The notes beneath the pieces were generated by a model. That model was not told where the DNA came from. It ran no database searches and saw only the letters and a program-made list of their open reading frames with translations. Below, piece by piece: positions 34,493 through 49,400 of a stretch of DNA of 64,000 bases (the stretch's first letter is position 1; every line of letters begins with the position of its first letter). The translations under genes and the position numbers were made by a program. Location of the stretch: the NCBI RefSeq assembly GCF_907165205.1, contig NC_058193.1:12259544-12323543 (forward strand). Direction: 5' to 3'. The DNA is from Coccinella septempunctata (taxonomy: Eukaryota; Arthropoda; Insecta; Coleoptera; Coccinellidae).

Positions 34493-37400
34493 CAGATCGA
34501 TAGTTCTGATAGGAATGAAGATTTCAGTAGTCGATTCGGCAAAATATCATTTCAATTCCTAAGGAACTATTGGATCGATTCGAACCAAATCTTGAAACTG
34601 CACATAGTTTTCGAATTGAGATGCACCTGTTGAATTTCAGTTCGATAGTTCAGATAGGAATTGATATTTCAGTGGTCTATTCGGCAAAGTGTGATATCAA
34701 TTCCTCAAAAACTGTTGAACCAATTCGACCCAAATCTTGAAACTGCACATAGTTTTCGAATTGAGATGCACATGTTGAATTTCAGATCGATAGTTCTGAT
34801 AGGAATGAAGATTTCAGTAGTCGATTCGGCAAAATATCATTTCAATTCCTAAGGAATTATTTGATCGATTCGAACCAAATCTTGAAACTGCACATAGTTT
34901 TCGAATTGAGATGCACATGTTGAATTTCAGTTCGATAGTTCAGATAGGAATTGAGATTTCAGTAGTCGATTCGGCAAAATATCATTTCAATTCCTAAGGA
35001 ACTATTAGATCGATTCGAACCAAATCTTGAAACTGCACATAGTTTTCGAATTGAGATGCACATGTTGAATTTCAGTTCGATAGTTCAGATAGGAATTGAT
35101 ATTTCAGTGGTCAATTCGGCAAAGTGTGATATCAATTCCTCGAAAACTGTTGTATCAATTCGAACCAAATCTTGAAACTGCACATAGTTTTCGAATTGAG
35201 ATGCACATGTTGAATTTCAGTTCGATAGTTCAGATAGGAATTGAGATTTCAGTGGTCAATTCGGCAAAGTGTGATATCAATTCCTCGAAAACTGTTGGAT
35301 CAATTCAAACCAAATCTTGAAACTGCACATAGTTTTTGAAATGAGATGCACATGTTGAATTTCAGATCGATAGTTCTAATAGGAATGGAGATTTCAGAAG
35401 TCGATTCGACAAAATATCATTTCAATTCCTAAGGAACTATTGGATCGATTCGAACCAAATCTTGAAACTGCACATAGTTTTCGAATTGAGATGCACATGT
35501 TGAATTTCAGTTCGATAGTGCAGATAGGAATTGAGATTTCAGTGGTCTATTCGGCAAAGTGTGATATCAATTCCTCAAAAACTGTTGAACCAATTCGACC
35601 CAAATCTTGAAACTGCACATAGTTTTCGAATTGGGATGCACATGTTGAATTTCAGATCGATAGTTCTGATAGGAATGGAGATTTCAGAAGTCGATTCGAC
35701 AAAATATCATTTCAATTCCTAAGGAACTATTGGATCGATTCGAACCAAATCTTGAAACTGCACATAGTTTTCGAATTGAGATGCACATGTTGAATTTCAG
35801 TTCGATAGTGCAGATAGGAATTGAGATTTCAGTGGTCTGTTCGGCAAAGTGTGATATCAATTCCTCGAAAACTGTTGCATCAATTCGAACCAAATCTTGA
35901 AACTGCACATAGTTTTCGAAATGAGATGCACATGTTGAATTTCAGATCGATAGTTTTAATAGGAATGGAGATTTCAGAAGTCGATTCGACAAAATATCAT
36001 TTCAATTCCTCAAAAACTGTTGAACCAATTCGACTCAAATCTTGAAACTGCACATAGTTTTCGAATTGAGATGCACATGTTGAATTTCAGATCGATAGTT
36101 CTGATAGGAATGAAGATTTCAGTAGTCGATTCGGCAAAATATCATTTCAATTCCTAAGGAACTATTGGATCGATTCGAACCAAATCTTGAAACTGCACAT
36201 AGTTTTCGAATTGAGATGCACCTGTTGAATTTCAGTTCGATAGTTCAGATAGGAATTGATATTTCAGTGGTCTATTCGGCAAAGTGTGATATCAATTCCT
36301 CAAAAACTGTTGAACCAATTCGACCCAAATCTTGAAACTGCACATAGTTTTCGAATTGAGATGCACATGTTGAATTTCAGATCGATAGTTCTGATAGGAA
36401 TGAAGATTTCAGTAGTCGATTTGGCAAAATATCATTTCAATTCCTAAGGAATTATTTGATCGATTCGAACCAAATCTTGAAACTGCACATAGTTTTCGAA
36501 TTGAGATGCACATGTTGAATTTCAGTTCGATAGTTCAGATAGGAATTGAGATTTCAGTAGTCGATTCGGCAAAATATCATTTCAATTCCTAAGGAACTAT
36601 TAGATCGATTCGAACCAAATCTTGAAACTGCACATAGTTTTCGAATTGAGATGCACATGTTGAATTTCATTTCGATAGTGCAGATAGGAATTGAGATTTC
36701 AGTGGTCTGTTCGGCAAAGTGTGATATCAATTCCTCGAAAACTGTTGGATCAATTCGAACCAAATCTTGAAACTGCACATAGTTTTCGAAATGAGATGCA
36801 CATGTTGAATTTCAGATCGATAGTTTTAATAGGAATGGAGATTTCAGAAGTCGATTCGACAAAATATCATTTCAATTCCTCAAAAACTGTTGAACCAATT
36901 CGACTCAAATCTTGAAACTGCACATAGTTTTCGAATTGAGATGCACATGTTGAATTTCAGATCGATAGTTCTGATAGGAATTGAGATTTCAGTGGTCAAT
37001 TCGGCAAAGTGTGATATCAATTCCTTGAAAACTGTTGGATCAATTCGAACCAAATCTTGAAACTGCACATAGTTTTCGAAATGAGATGCATATGTTGAAT
37101 TTCAGTTCGATAGTTCTGATAGGAATTGAGATTTCAGTTGTCTATTCGGCAAAGTGTGATATCAATTCCTCAAAAACTGTTGAATCAATTCGACCCAAAT
37201 CTTGAAACTGCACATAGTTTTCGAATTGAGATGCACATGTTGAATTTCAGATCGATAGTTCTGATAGGAATGAAGATTTCAGTAGTCGATTCGGCAAAAT
37301 ATCATTTCAATTCCTAAGGAACTATTGGATCGATTCGAACCAAATCTTGAAACTGCACATAGTTTTCGAATTGAGATGCACCTGTTGAATTTCAGTTCGA

Positions 37401-40400
37401 TAGTTCAGATAGGAATTGATATTTCAGTGGTCAATTCGGCAAAGTGTGATATCAATTCCTCGAAAACTGTTGGATCAATTCGAACCAAATCTTGAAACTG
37501 CACATAGTTTTCGAATTGAGATGCACATGTTGAATTTCAGTTCGATAGTGCAGATAGGAATTGAGATTTCAGTGGTCTATTCGGCAAAGTGTGATATCAA
37601 TTCCTCAAAAACTGTTGAACCAATTCGACCCAAATCTTGAAACTGCACATAGTTTTCGAATTGAGATGCACATCTTGAATTTCAGATCGATAGTTCTGAT
37701 AGGAATGAAGATTTCAGTAGTCGATTCGGCAAAATATCATTTCAATTCCTAAGGAACTATTGGATCAATTCGAACCAAATCTTGAAACTTTACACAGTTT
37801 TCGAATTGAGATGCACATGTTGAATTTCAGTTCGATAGTTCAGATAGGAATTGAGATTTCAGTAGTCGATTCGACAAAATATTATTTCAATTCCTAAGGA
37901 ACTATTGGATCAATTCGAACCAAATCTTGAAACTGCACATAGTTTTCGAATTGAGATGCACCTGTTGAATTTCAGTTCGATAGTTCAGATAGGAATTGAT
38001 ATTTCAGTGGTCAATTCGGCAAAGTGTGATATCAATTCCTCGAAAACTGTTGGATCAATTCGAACCAAATCTTGAAACTGCACATAGTTTTCGAATTGAG
38101 ATTCACATGTTGAATTTCAGTTCGACAGTGCAGATAGGAATTGAGACTTCAATGGTCGATTCGACAAAATATCATTTCAATTCCTAAGGAACTATTGGAT
38201 CAATTGGACCCACATCCCGAAACTGTACACAGTTTTTGATTCGAGATGCACATGTTGAATTTTTGTTCGATATTTCGGATAGGAATTGTGATTTCAGTGG
38301 TCAATTCGGCAAAGTGTCATATCAATTCCTCGAAAACTGTTGGATCAATTCGAACCAAATCTTGAAACTGCACATAGTTTTCGGTTTGAGATGCACATGT
38401 TGAATTTCAGTTCGATAATTCAGATATGAATTGAGATTTTAGTGGTCAATTCGGCAAAGTGTGAAATCAATTCCTCGAAAATTGTTGGATGAATTCGAAC
38501 CAAATCTTGAAACTTTACACAGTTTTCGGTTTGAGATGCACATGTTGAATTTCAGTTCGATAATTCAGATATGAATTGAGATTTCAGTGGTCAATTCGGC
38601 AAAGTGTGATATCAATTCCTCGAAAACTGTTGGATCAATTCGAACCAAATCTTGAAACTGCACATAGTTTTCGAATTGAGATGCACATGTTGAATGTCAG
38701 TTCGACAGTTCAGATAGGAATTGAGATTTCAGTGGTCGATTCGACAAAATATCATTTCAATTCCTAAGGAACTATTGGATCAATTCGACCCAAATCCCGA
38801 AACTGTACACAGTTTTTGATTTGAGATGCACATGTTGAATTTTTGTTCGATATTTCAGATAGGAATTGTGATTTCAGTGGTCAATTCGGCAAAGTGTCAT
38901 ATCAATTCCTCGAAAACTGTTGGATCAATTCGACCCAAATCTCGAAACTGTACACAGTTTTCGGTTTGAGATGCACATGTTGAATTTCAGTTCGATAGTT
39001 CAGATAGGAATTGAGATTTTAGTGGTCAATTCGGCAATGTGTGATATCAATTCCTCGAAAATTGTTGGATCAATTCGAACCAAATCTTGAAACAGCACAT
39101 AGTTTTCGAATTGAAATGCACATGTTGAATTTCAGTTCGATAGTTCAGATAGGAATTGATATTTCAGTGGTCAATTCGGCAAAGTGTGATATTAATTCCT
39201 AGAAAATTATTGGATCAATTCGAACCAAATCTTGAAACTTTACACAGTTTTCGAATTGAGATGCACATGTTGAATTTCAGTTCGATAGTTCAGATAGGAA
39301 TTGAGATTTCAGTAGTCGATTCGACAAAATATTATTTCAATTCCTAAGGAACTATTGGATCAATTCGAACCAAATCTTGAAACTGCACATAGTTTTCGAA
39401 TTGAGATGCACCTGTTGAATTTCAGTTCGATAGTTCAGATAGGAATTGATATTTCAGTGGTCAATTCGGCAAAGTGTGATATCAATTCCTCGAAAACTGT
39501 TGGATCAATTCGAACCAAATCTTGAAACTGCACATAGTTTTCGAATTGAGATGCACATGTTGAATTTCAGTTCGATAGTGCCAGATAGGAATTGAGATTT
39601 CAGTGGTCTATTCGGCAAAGTGTGATATCGATTACTCGAAAACTGTTGGATCAATTCGAACCAAATCTTGAAACTGCACATAGTTTTCGAAATGAGATGC
39701 ACATGTAGAATTTCAGTTCTATAGTTCAGATAGGAATTGAGATTTCCGTGGTCAATTCGGCAAAGTGTGATATCAATTCCTCGAAAACTGTTGGATCAAT
39801 TCGAACCAAATCTTGAAACTGCACATAGTTTTCGAAATGAGATGCACATGTTGAATTTCAGATCGATAGTTTTAATAGGAATGGAGATTTCAGAAGTCGA
39901 TTCGACAAAATATCATTTCAATTCCTAAGGAACTATTGGATCGATTCGAACCAAATCTTGAAACTGCACATAGTTTTCGAATTGAGATGCACATGTTGAA
40001 TTTCAGTTCGATAGTGCAGATAGGAATTGAGATTTCAGTGGTCTATTCGGCAAAGTGTGATATCAATTCCTCAAAAACTGTTGAACCAATTCGACCCAAA
40101 TCTTGAAACTGCACATAGTTTTCGAATTGAGATGCACATGTTGAATTTCAGATCGATAGTTCTGATAGGAATGGAGATTTCAGAAGTCGATTCGACAAAA
40201 TATCATTTCAATTCCTAAGGAACTATTGGATCAATTCGAACCAAATCTTGAAACTGCACATAGTTTTCGAATTGAGATGCACATGTTGAATTTCAGTTCG
40301 ATAGTGCAGATAGGAATTGAGATTTCAGTGGTCTATTCGGCAAAGTGTGATATCAATTCCTCAAAAACTGTTGAACCAATTCGACCCAAATCTTGAAACT

Positions 40401-43400
40401 GCACATAGTTTTCGAATTGAGATGCACATGTTGAATTTCAGATCGATAGTTCTGATAGGAATGAAGATTTCAGTAGTCGATTCGGCAAAATATCATTTCA
40501 ATTCCTAAGGAACTATTCGATCGATTCGAACTAAATCTTGAAACTGCACATAGTTTTCGAATTGAGATGCACATGTTGAATTTCAGTTCGGTAGTTCAGA
40601 TAGGAATTGAGATTTCAGTAGTCGATTCGGCAAAATATCATTTCAATTCCTAAGGAACTATTAGATCGATTCGAACCAAATCTTGAAACTGCACATAGTT
40701 TTCGAATTGAGATGCACATGTTGAATTTCAGTTCGATAGTGCAGATAGGAATTGAGATTTCAGTGGTCTGTTCGGCAAAGTGTGATATCAATTCCTCGAG
40801 AACTGTTGGATCGATTCGAACCAAATCTTGAAACTGCACATAGTTTTCGAAATGAGATGCACATGTTGAATTTCAGATCGATAGTTTTAATAGTAATGGA
40901 GATTTCAGAAGTCGATTCGACAAAATATCATTTCAATTCCTCAAAAACTGTTGAACCAATTCGACTCAAATCTTGAAACTGCACATAGTTTTCGAATTGA
41001 GATGCACATGTTGAATTTCAGATCGATAGTTCTGATAGGAATTGAGATTTCAGTGGTCAATTCGGCAAAGTGTGATATCAATTCCTTGAAAACTGTTGGA
41101 TCAATTCGAACCAAATCTTGAAACAGCACATAGTTTTCGAATTGAAATGCACATGTTGAATTTCAGTTCGATAGTTCAGATAGGAATTGATATTTCAGTG
41201 GTCAATTCGGCAAAGTGTGATATTAATTCCTCGAAAATTATTGGATCAATTCGAACCAAATCTTGAAACTTTACACAGTTTTCGAATTGAGATGCACATG
41301 TTGAATTTCAGTTCGATAGTTCAGATAGGAATTGAGATTTCAGTAGTCGATTCGACAAAATATTATTTCAATTCCTAAGGAACTATTGGATCAATTCGAA
41401 CCAAATCTTGAAACTGCACATAGTTTTCGAATTGAGATGCACGTGTTGAATTTCAGTTCGATAGTTCAGATAGGAATTGATATTTCAGTGGTCAATTCGG
41501 CAAAGTGTGATATCAATTCCTCGAAAACTGTTGGATCAATTCGAACCAAATCTTGAAACTGCACATAGTTTTCGAATTGAGATGCACATGTTGAATTTCA
41601 GTTCGATAGTGCCAGATAGGAATTGAGATTTCAGTGGTCTATTCGGCAAAGTGTGATATCGATTACTCGAAAACTGTTGGATCAATTCGAACCAAATCTT
41701 GAAACTGCACATAGTTTTCGAAATGAGATGCACATGTTGAATTTCAGTTCTATAGTTCAGATAGGAATTGAGATTTCAGTGGTCAATTCGGCAAAGTGTG
41801 ATATCAATTCCTCGAAAACTGTTGGATCAATTCGAACCAAATCTTGAAACTGCACATAGTTTTCGAAATGAGATGCACATGTTGAATTTCAGATCGATAG
41901 TTTTAATAGGAATGGAGATTTCAGAAGTCGATTCGACAAAATATCATTTCAATTCCTAAGGAACTATTGGATCAATTCGAACCAAATCTTGAAACTGCAC
42001 ATAGTTTTCGAATTGAGATGCACATGTTGAATTTCAGTTCGATAGTGCAGATAGGAATTGAGATTTCAGTGGTCTATTCGGCAAAGTGTGATATCAATTC
42101 CTCAAAAACTGTTGAACCAATTCGACCCAAATCTTGAAACTGCACATAGTTTTCGAATTGAGATGCACATGTTGAATTTCAGATCGATAGTTCTGATAGG
42201 AATGGAGATTTCAGAAGTCGATTCGACAAAATATCATTTCAATTCCTAAGGAACTATTGGATCGATTCGAACCAAATCTTGAAACTGCACATAGTTTTCG
42301 AATTGAGATGCACATGTTGAATTTCAGTTCGATAGTGCAGATAGGAATTGAGATTTCAGTGGTCTATTCGGCAAAGTGTGATATCAATTCCTCAAAAACT
42401 GTTGAACCAATTCGACCCAAATCTTGAAACTGCACATAGTTTTCGAATTGAGATGCACATGTTGAATTTCAGATCGATAGTTCTGATAGGAATGAAGATT
42501 TCAGTAGTCGATTCGGCAAAATATCATTTCAATTCCTAAGGAACTATTCGATCGATTCGAACTAAATCTTGAAACTGCACATAGTTTTCGAATTGAGATG
42601 CACATGTTGAATTTCAGTTCGGTAGTTCAGATAGGAATTGAGATTTCAGTAGTCGATTCGGCAAAATATCATTTCAATTCCTAAGGAACTATTAGATCGA
42701 TTCGAACCAAATCTTGAAACTGCACATAGTTTTCGAATTGAGATGCACATGTTGAATTTCAGTTCGATAGTGCAGATAGGAATTGAGATTTCAGTGGTCT
42801 GTTCGGCAAAGTGTGATATCAATTCCTCGAAAACTGTTGGATCAATTCGAACCAAATCTTGAAACTGCACATAGTTTTCGAAATGAGATGCACATGTTGA
42901 ATTTCAGATCGATAGTTTTAATAGTAATGGAGATTTCAGAAGTCGATTCGACAAAATATCAATTCAATTCCTCAAAAACTGTTGAACCAATTCGACTCAA
43001 ATCTTGAAACTGCACATAGTTTTCGAATTGAGATGCACATGTTGAATTTCAGATCGATAGTTCTGATAGGAATTGAGATTTCAGTGGTCAATTCGGCAAA
43101 GTGTGATATCAATTCCTTGAAAACTGTTGGATCAATTCGAACCAAATCTTGAAACAGCACATAGTTTTCGAATTGAAATGCACTTGTTGAATTTCAGTTC
43201 GATAGTTCAGATAGGAATTGATATTTCAGTGGTCAATTCGGCAAAGTGTGATATTAATTCCTCGAAAATTATTGGATCAATTCGAACCAAATCTTGAAAC
43301 TTTACACAGTTTTCGAATTGAGATGCACATGTTGAATTTCAGTTCGATAGTTCAGATAGGAATTGAGATTTCAGTAGTCGATTCGACAAAATATTATTTC

Positions 43401-46400
43401 AATTCCTAAGGAACTATTGGATCAATTCGAACCAAATCTTGAAACTGCACATAGTTTTCGAATTGAGATGCACCTGTTGAATTTCAGTTCGATAGTTCAG
43501 ATAGGAATTGATATTTCAGTGGTCAATTCGGCAAAGTGTGATATCAATTTCTCGAAAACTGTTGGATCAATTCGAACCAAATCTTGAAACTGCACATAGT
43601 TTTCGAATTGAGATGCACATGTTGAATTTCAGTTCGATAGTGCAGATAGGAATTGAGATTTCAGTGGTCTATTCGGCAAAGTGTGATATCGATTCCTCGA
43701 AAACTGTTGGATCAATTCGAACCAAATCTTGAAACTGCACATAGTTTTCGAAATGAGATGCACATGTTGAATTTCAGTTCTATAGTTCAGATAGGAATTG
43801 AGATTTCAGTAGTCAATTCGGCAAAGTGTGATATCAATTCCTCAAAAACTGTTGAACCAATTCGACCCAAATCTTGAAACTGCACATAGTTTTCGAATTG
43901 AGATGCACATGTTGAATTTCAGATCGATAGTTCTGATAGGAATGAAGATTTCAGTAGTCGATTCGGCAAAATATCATTTCAATTCCTAAGGAATTATTTG
44001 ATCGATTCGAACCAAATCTTGAAACTGCACATAGTTTTCGAATTGAGATGCACATGTTGAATTTCAGTTCGATAGTTCAGATAGGAATTGAGATTTCAGT
44101 AGTCGATTCGGCAAAATATCATTTCAATTCCTAAGGAACTATTAGATCGATTCGAACCAAATCTTGAAACTGCACATAGTTTTCGAATTGAGATGCACAT
44201 GTTGAATTTCAGTTCGATAGTGCAGATAGGAATTGAGATTTCAGTGGTCTGTTCGGCAAAGTGTGATATCAATTCCTCGAAAACTGTTGGATCAATTCGA
44301 ACCAAATCTTGAAACTGCACATAGTTTTCGAAATGAGATGCACATGTTGAATTTCAGATCGATAGTTTTAATAGGAATGGAGATTTCAGAAGTCGATTCG
44401 ACAAAATATCATTTCAATTCCTCAAAAACTGTTGAACCAATTCGACTCAAATCTTGAAACTGCACATAGTTTTCGAATTGAGATGCACATGTTGAATTTC
44501 AGATCGATAGTTCTGATAGGAATTGAGATTTCAGTGGTCAATTCGGCAAAGTGTGATATCAATTCCTTGAAAACTGTTGGATCAATTCGAACCAAATCTT
44601 GAAACTGCACATAGTTTTCGAAATGAGATGCATATGTTGAATTTCAGTTCGATAGTTCTGATAGGAATTGAGATTTCAGTTGTCTATTCGGCAAAGTGTG
44701 ATATCAATTCCTCAAAAACTGTTGAATCAATTCGACCCAAATCTTGAAACTGCACATAGTTTTCGAATTGAGATGCACATGTTGAATTTCAGTTCGATAG
44801 TTCAGATAGGAATTGAGATTTCAGTAGTCGATTCGACAAAATATTATTTCAATTCCTAAGGAACTATTGGATCAATTCGAACCAAATCTTGAAACTTTAC
44901 ACAGTTTTCGAATTGAGATGCACATGTTGAATTTCAGTTCGATAGTTCAGATAGGAATTGAGATTTCAGTAGTCGATTCGACAAAATATTATTTCAATTC
45001 CTAAGGAACTATTGGATCAATTCGAACCAAATCTTGAAACTGCACATAGTTTTCGAATTGAGATGCACCTGTTGAATTTCAGTTCGATAGTTCAGATAGG
45101 AATTGATATTTCAGTGGTCAATTCGGCAAAGTGTGATATCAATTCCTCGAAAACTGTTGGATCAATTCGAACCAAATCTTGAAACTGCACATAGTTTTCG
45201 AATTGAGATTCACATGTTGAATTTCAGTTCGACAGTGCAGATAGGAATTGAGACTTCAATGGTCGATTCGACAAAATATCATTTCAATTCCTAAGGAACT
45301 ATTGGATCAATTGGACCCACATCCCGAAACTGTACACAGTTTTTGATTCGAGATGCACATGTTGAATTTTTGTTCGATATTTCAGATAGGAATTGTGATT
45401 TCAGTGGTCAATTCGGCAAAGTGTCATATCAATTCCTCGAAAACTGTTGGATCAATTCGAACCAAATCTTGAAACTGCACATAGTTTTCGGTTTGAGATG
45501 CACATGTTGAATTTCAGTTCGATAATTCAGATATGAATTGAGATTTTAGTGGTCAATTCGGCAAAGTGTGAAATCAATTCCTCGAAAATTGTTGGATGAA
45601 TTCGAACCAAATCTTGAAACTTTACACAGTTTTCGGTTTGAGATGCACATGTTGAATTTCAGTTCGATAATTCAGATATGAATTGAGATTTCAGTGGTCA
45701 ATTCGGCAAAGTGTGATATCAATTCCTCGAAAACTGTTGGATCAATTCGAACCAAATCTTGAAACTGCACATAGTTTTCGAATTGAGATGCACATGTTGA
45801 ATGTCAGTTCGACAGTTCAGATAGGAATTGAGATTTCAGTGGTCGATTCGACAAAATATCATTTCAATTCCTAAGGAACTATTGGATCAATTCGACCCAA
45901 ATCCCGAAACTGTACACAGTTTTTGATTTGAGATGCACATGTTGAATTTTTGTTCGATATTTCAGATAGGAATTGTGATTTCAGTGGTCAATTCGGCAAA
46001 GTGTCATATCAATTCCTCGAAAACTGTTGGATCAATTCGACCCAAATCTCGAAACTGTACACAGTTTTCAGTTTGAGATGCACATGTTGAATTTCAGTTC
46101 GATAGTTCAGATAGGAATTGAGATTTTAGTGGTCAATTCGGCAATGTGTGATATCAATTCCTCGAAAATTGTTGGATCAATTCGAACCAAATCTTGAAAC
46201 AGCACATAGTTTTCGAATTGAAATGCACATGTTGAATTTCAGTTCGATAGTTCAGATAGGAATTGATATTTCAGTGGTCAATTCGGCAAAGTGTGATATT
46301 AATTCCTAGAAAATTATTGGATCAATTCGAACCAAATCTTGAAACTTTACACAGTTTTCGAATTGAGATGCACATGTTGAATTTCAGTTCGATAGTTCAG

Positions 46401-49400
46401 ATAGGAATTGAGATTTCAGTAGTCGATTCGACAAAATATTATTTCAATTCCTAAGGAACTATTGGATCAATTCGAACCAAATCTTGAAACTGCACATAGT
46501 TTTCGAATTGAGATGCACCTGTTGAATTTCAGTTCGATAGTTCAGATAGGAATTGATATTTCAGTGGTCAATTCGGCAAAGTGTGATATCAATTCCTCGA
46601 AAACTGTTGGATCAATTCGAACCAAATCTTGAAACTGCACATAGTTTTCGAATTGAGATGCACATGTTGAATTTCAGTTCGATAGTGCCAGATAGGAATT
46701 GAGATTTCAGTGGTCTATTCGGCAAAGTGTGATATCGATTACTCGAAAACTGTTGGATCAATTCGAACCAAATCTTGAAACTGCACATAGTTTTCGAAAT
46801 GAGATGCACATGTTGAATTTCAGTTCTATAGTTCAGATAGGAATTGAGATTTCAGTGGTCAATTCGGCAAAGTGTGATATCAATTCCTCGAAAACTGTTG
46901 GATCAATTCGAACCAAATCTTGAAACTGCACATAGTTTTCGAAATGAGATGCACATGTTGAATTTCAGATCGATAGTTTTAATAGGAATGGAGATTTCAG
47001 AAGTCGATTCGACAAAATATCATTTCAATTCCTAAGGAACTATTGGATCGATTCGAACCAAATCTTGAAACTGCACATAGTTTTCGAATTGAGATGCACA
47101 TGTTGAATTTCAGTTCGATAGTGCAGATAGGAATTGAGATTTCAGTGGTCTATTCGGCAAAGTGTGATATCAATTCCTCAAAAACTGTTGAACCAATTCG
47201 ACCCAAATCTTGAAACTGCACATAGTTTTCGAATTGAGATGCACATGTTGAATTTCAGTTCGGTAGTTCAGATAGGAATTGAGATTTCAGTAGTCGATTC
47301 GGCAAAATATCATTTCAATTCCTAAGGAACTATTAGATCGATTCGAACCAAATCTTGAAACTGCACATAGTTTTCGAATTGAGATGCACATGTTGAATTT
47401 CAGTTCGATAGTGCAGATAGGAATTGAGATTTCAGTGGTCTGTTCGGCAAAGTGTGATATCAATTCCTCGAAAACTGTTGGATCAATTCGAACCAAATCT
47501 TGAAACTGCACATAGTTTTCGAAATGAGATGCACATGTTGAATTTCAGATCGATAGTTTTAATAGTAATGGAGATTTCAGAAGTCGATTCGACAAAATAT
47601 CATTTCAATTCCTCAAAAACTGTTGAACCAATTCGACTCAAATCTTGAAACTGCACATAGTTTTCGAATTGAGATGCACATGTTGAATTTCAGATCGATA
47701 GTTCTGATAGGAATTGAGATTTCAGTGGTCAATTCGGCAAAGTGTGATATCAATTCCTTGAAAACTGTTGGATCAATTCGAACCAAATCTTGAAACAGCA
47801 CATAGTTTTCGAATTGAAATGCACATGTTGAATTTCAGTTCGATAGTTCAGATAGGAATTGATATTTCAGTGGTCAATTCGGCAAAGTGTGATATTAATT
47901 CCTCGAAAATTATTGGATCAATTCGAACCAAATCTTGAAACTTTACACAGTTTTCGAATTGAGATGCACATGTTGAATTTCAGTTCGATAGTTCAGATAG
48001 GAATTGAGATTTCAGTAGTCGATTCGACAAAATATTATTTCAATTCCTAAGGAACTATTGGATCAATTCGAACCAAATCTTGAAACTGCACATAGTTTTC
48101 GAATTGAGATGCACCTGTTGAATTTCAGTTCGATAGTTCAGATAGGAATTGATATTTCAGTGGTCAATTCGGCAAAGTGTGATATCAATTTCTCGAAAAC
48201 TGTTGGATCAATTCGAACCAAATCTTGAAACTGCACATAGTTTTCGAATTGAGATGCACATGTTGAATTTCAGTTCGATAGTGCAGATAGGAATTGAGAT
48301 TTCAGTGGTCTATTCGGCAAAGTGTGATATCGATTCCTCGAAAACTGTTGGATCAATTCGAACCAAATCTTGAAACTGCACATAGTTTTCGAAATGAGAT
48401 GCACATGTTGAATTTCAGTTCTATAGTTCAGATAGGAATTGAGATTTCAGTAGTCAATTCGGCAAAGTGTGATATCAATTCCTCGAAAACTGTTGGATCA
48501 ATTCGAACCAAATCTTGAAACTGCACATAGTTTTTGAAATGAGATGCACATGTTGAATTTCAGATCGATAGTTCTAATAGGAATGGAGATTTCAGAAGTC
48601 GATTCGACAAAATATCATTTAAATTCCTAAGGAACTATTGGATCGATTCGAACCAAATCTTGAAACTGCACATAGTTTTCGAATTGAGATGCACATGTTG
48701 AATTTCAGTTCGATAGTGCAGATAGGAATTGAGATTTCAGTGGTCTATTCGGCAAAGTGTGATATCAATTCCTCAAAAACTGTTGAACCAATTCGACCCA
48801 AATCTTGAAACTGCACATAGTTTTCGAATTGAGATGCACATGTTGAATTTCAGATCGATAGTTCTGATAGGAATGAAGATTTCAGTAGTCGATTCGGCAA
48901 AATATCATTTCAATTCCTAAGGAATTATTTGATCGATTCGAACCAAATCTTGAAACTGCACATAGTTTTCGAATTGAGATGCACATGTTGAATTTCAGTT
49001 CGATAGTTCAGATAGGAATTGAGATTTCAGTAGTCGATTCGGCAAAATATCATTTCAATTCCTAAGGAACTATTAGATCGATTCGAACCAAATCTTGAAA
49101 CTGCACATAGTTTTCGAATTGAGATGCACATGTTGAATTTCAGTTCGATAGTGCAGATAGGAATTGAGATTTCAGTGGTCTGTTCGGCAAAGTGTGATAT
49201 CAATTCCTCGAAAACTGTTGGATCAATTCGAACCAAATCTTGAAACTGCACATAGTTTTCGAAATGAGATGCACATGTTGAATTTCAGATCGATAGTTTT
49301 AATAGGAATGGAGATTTCAGAAGTCGATTCGACAAAATATCATTTCAATTCCTCAAAAACTGTTGAACCAATTCGACTCAAATCTTGAAACTGCACATAG

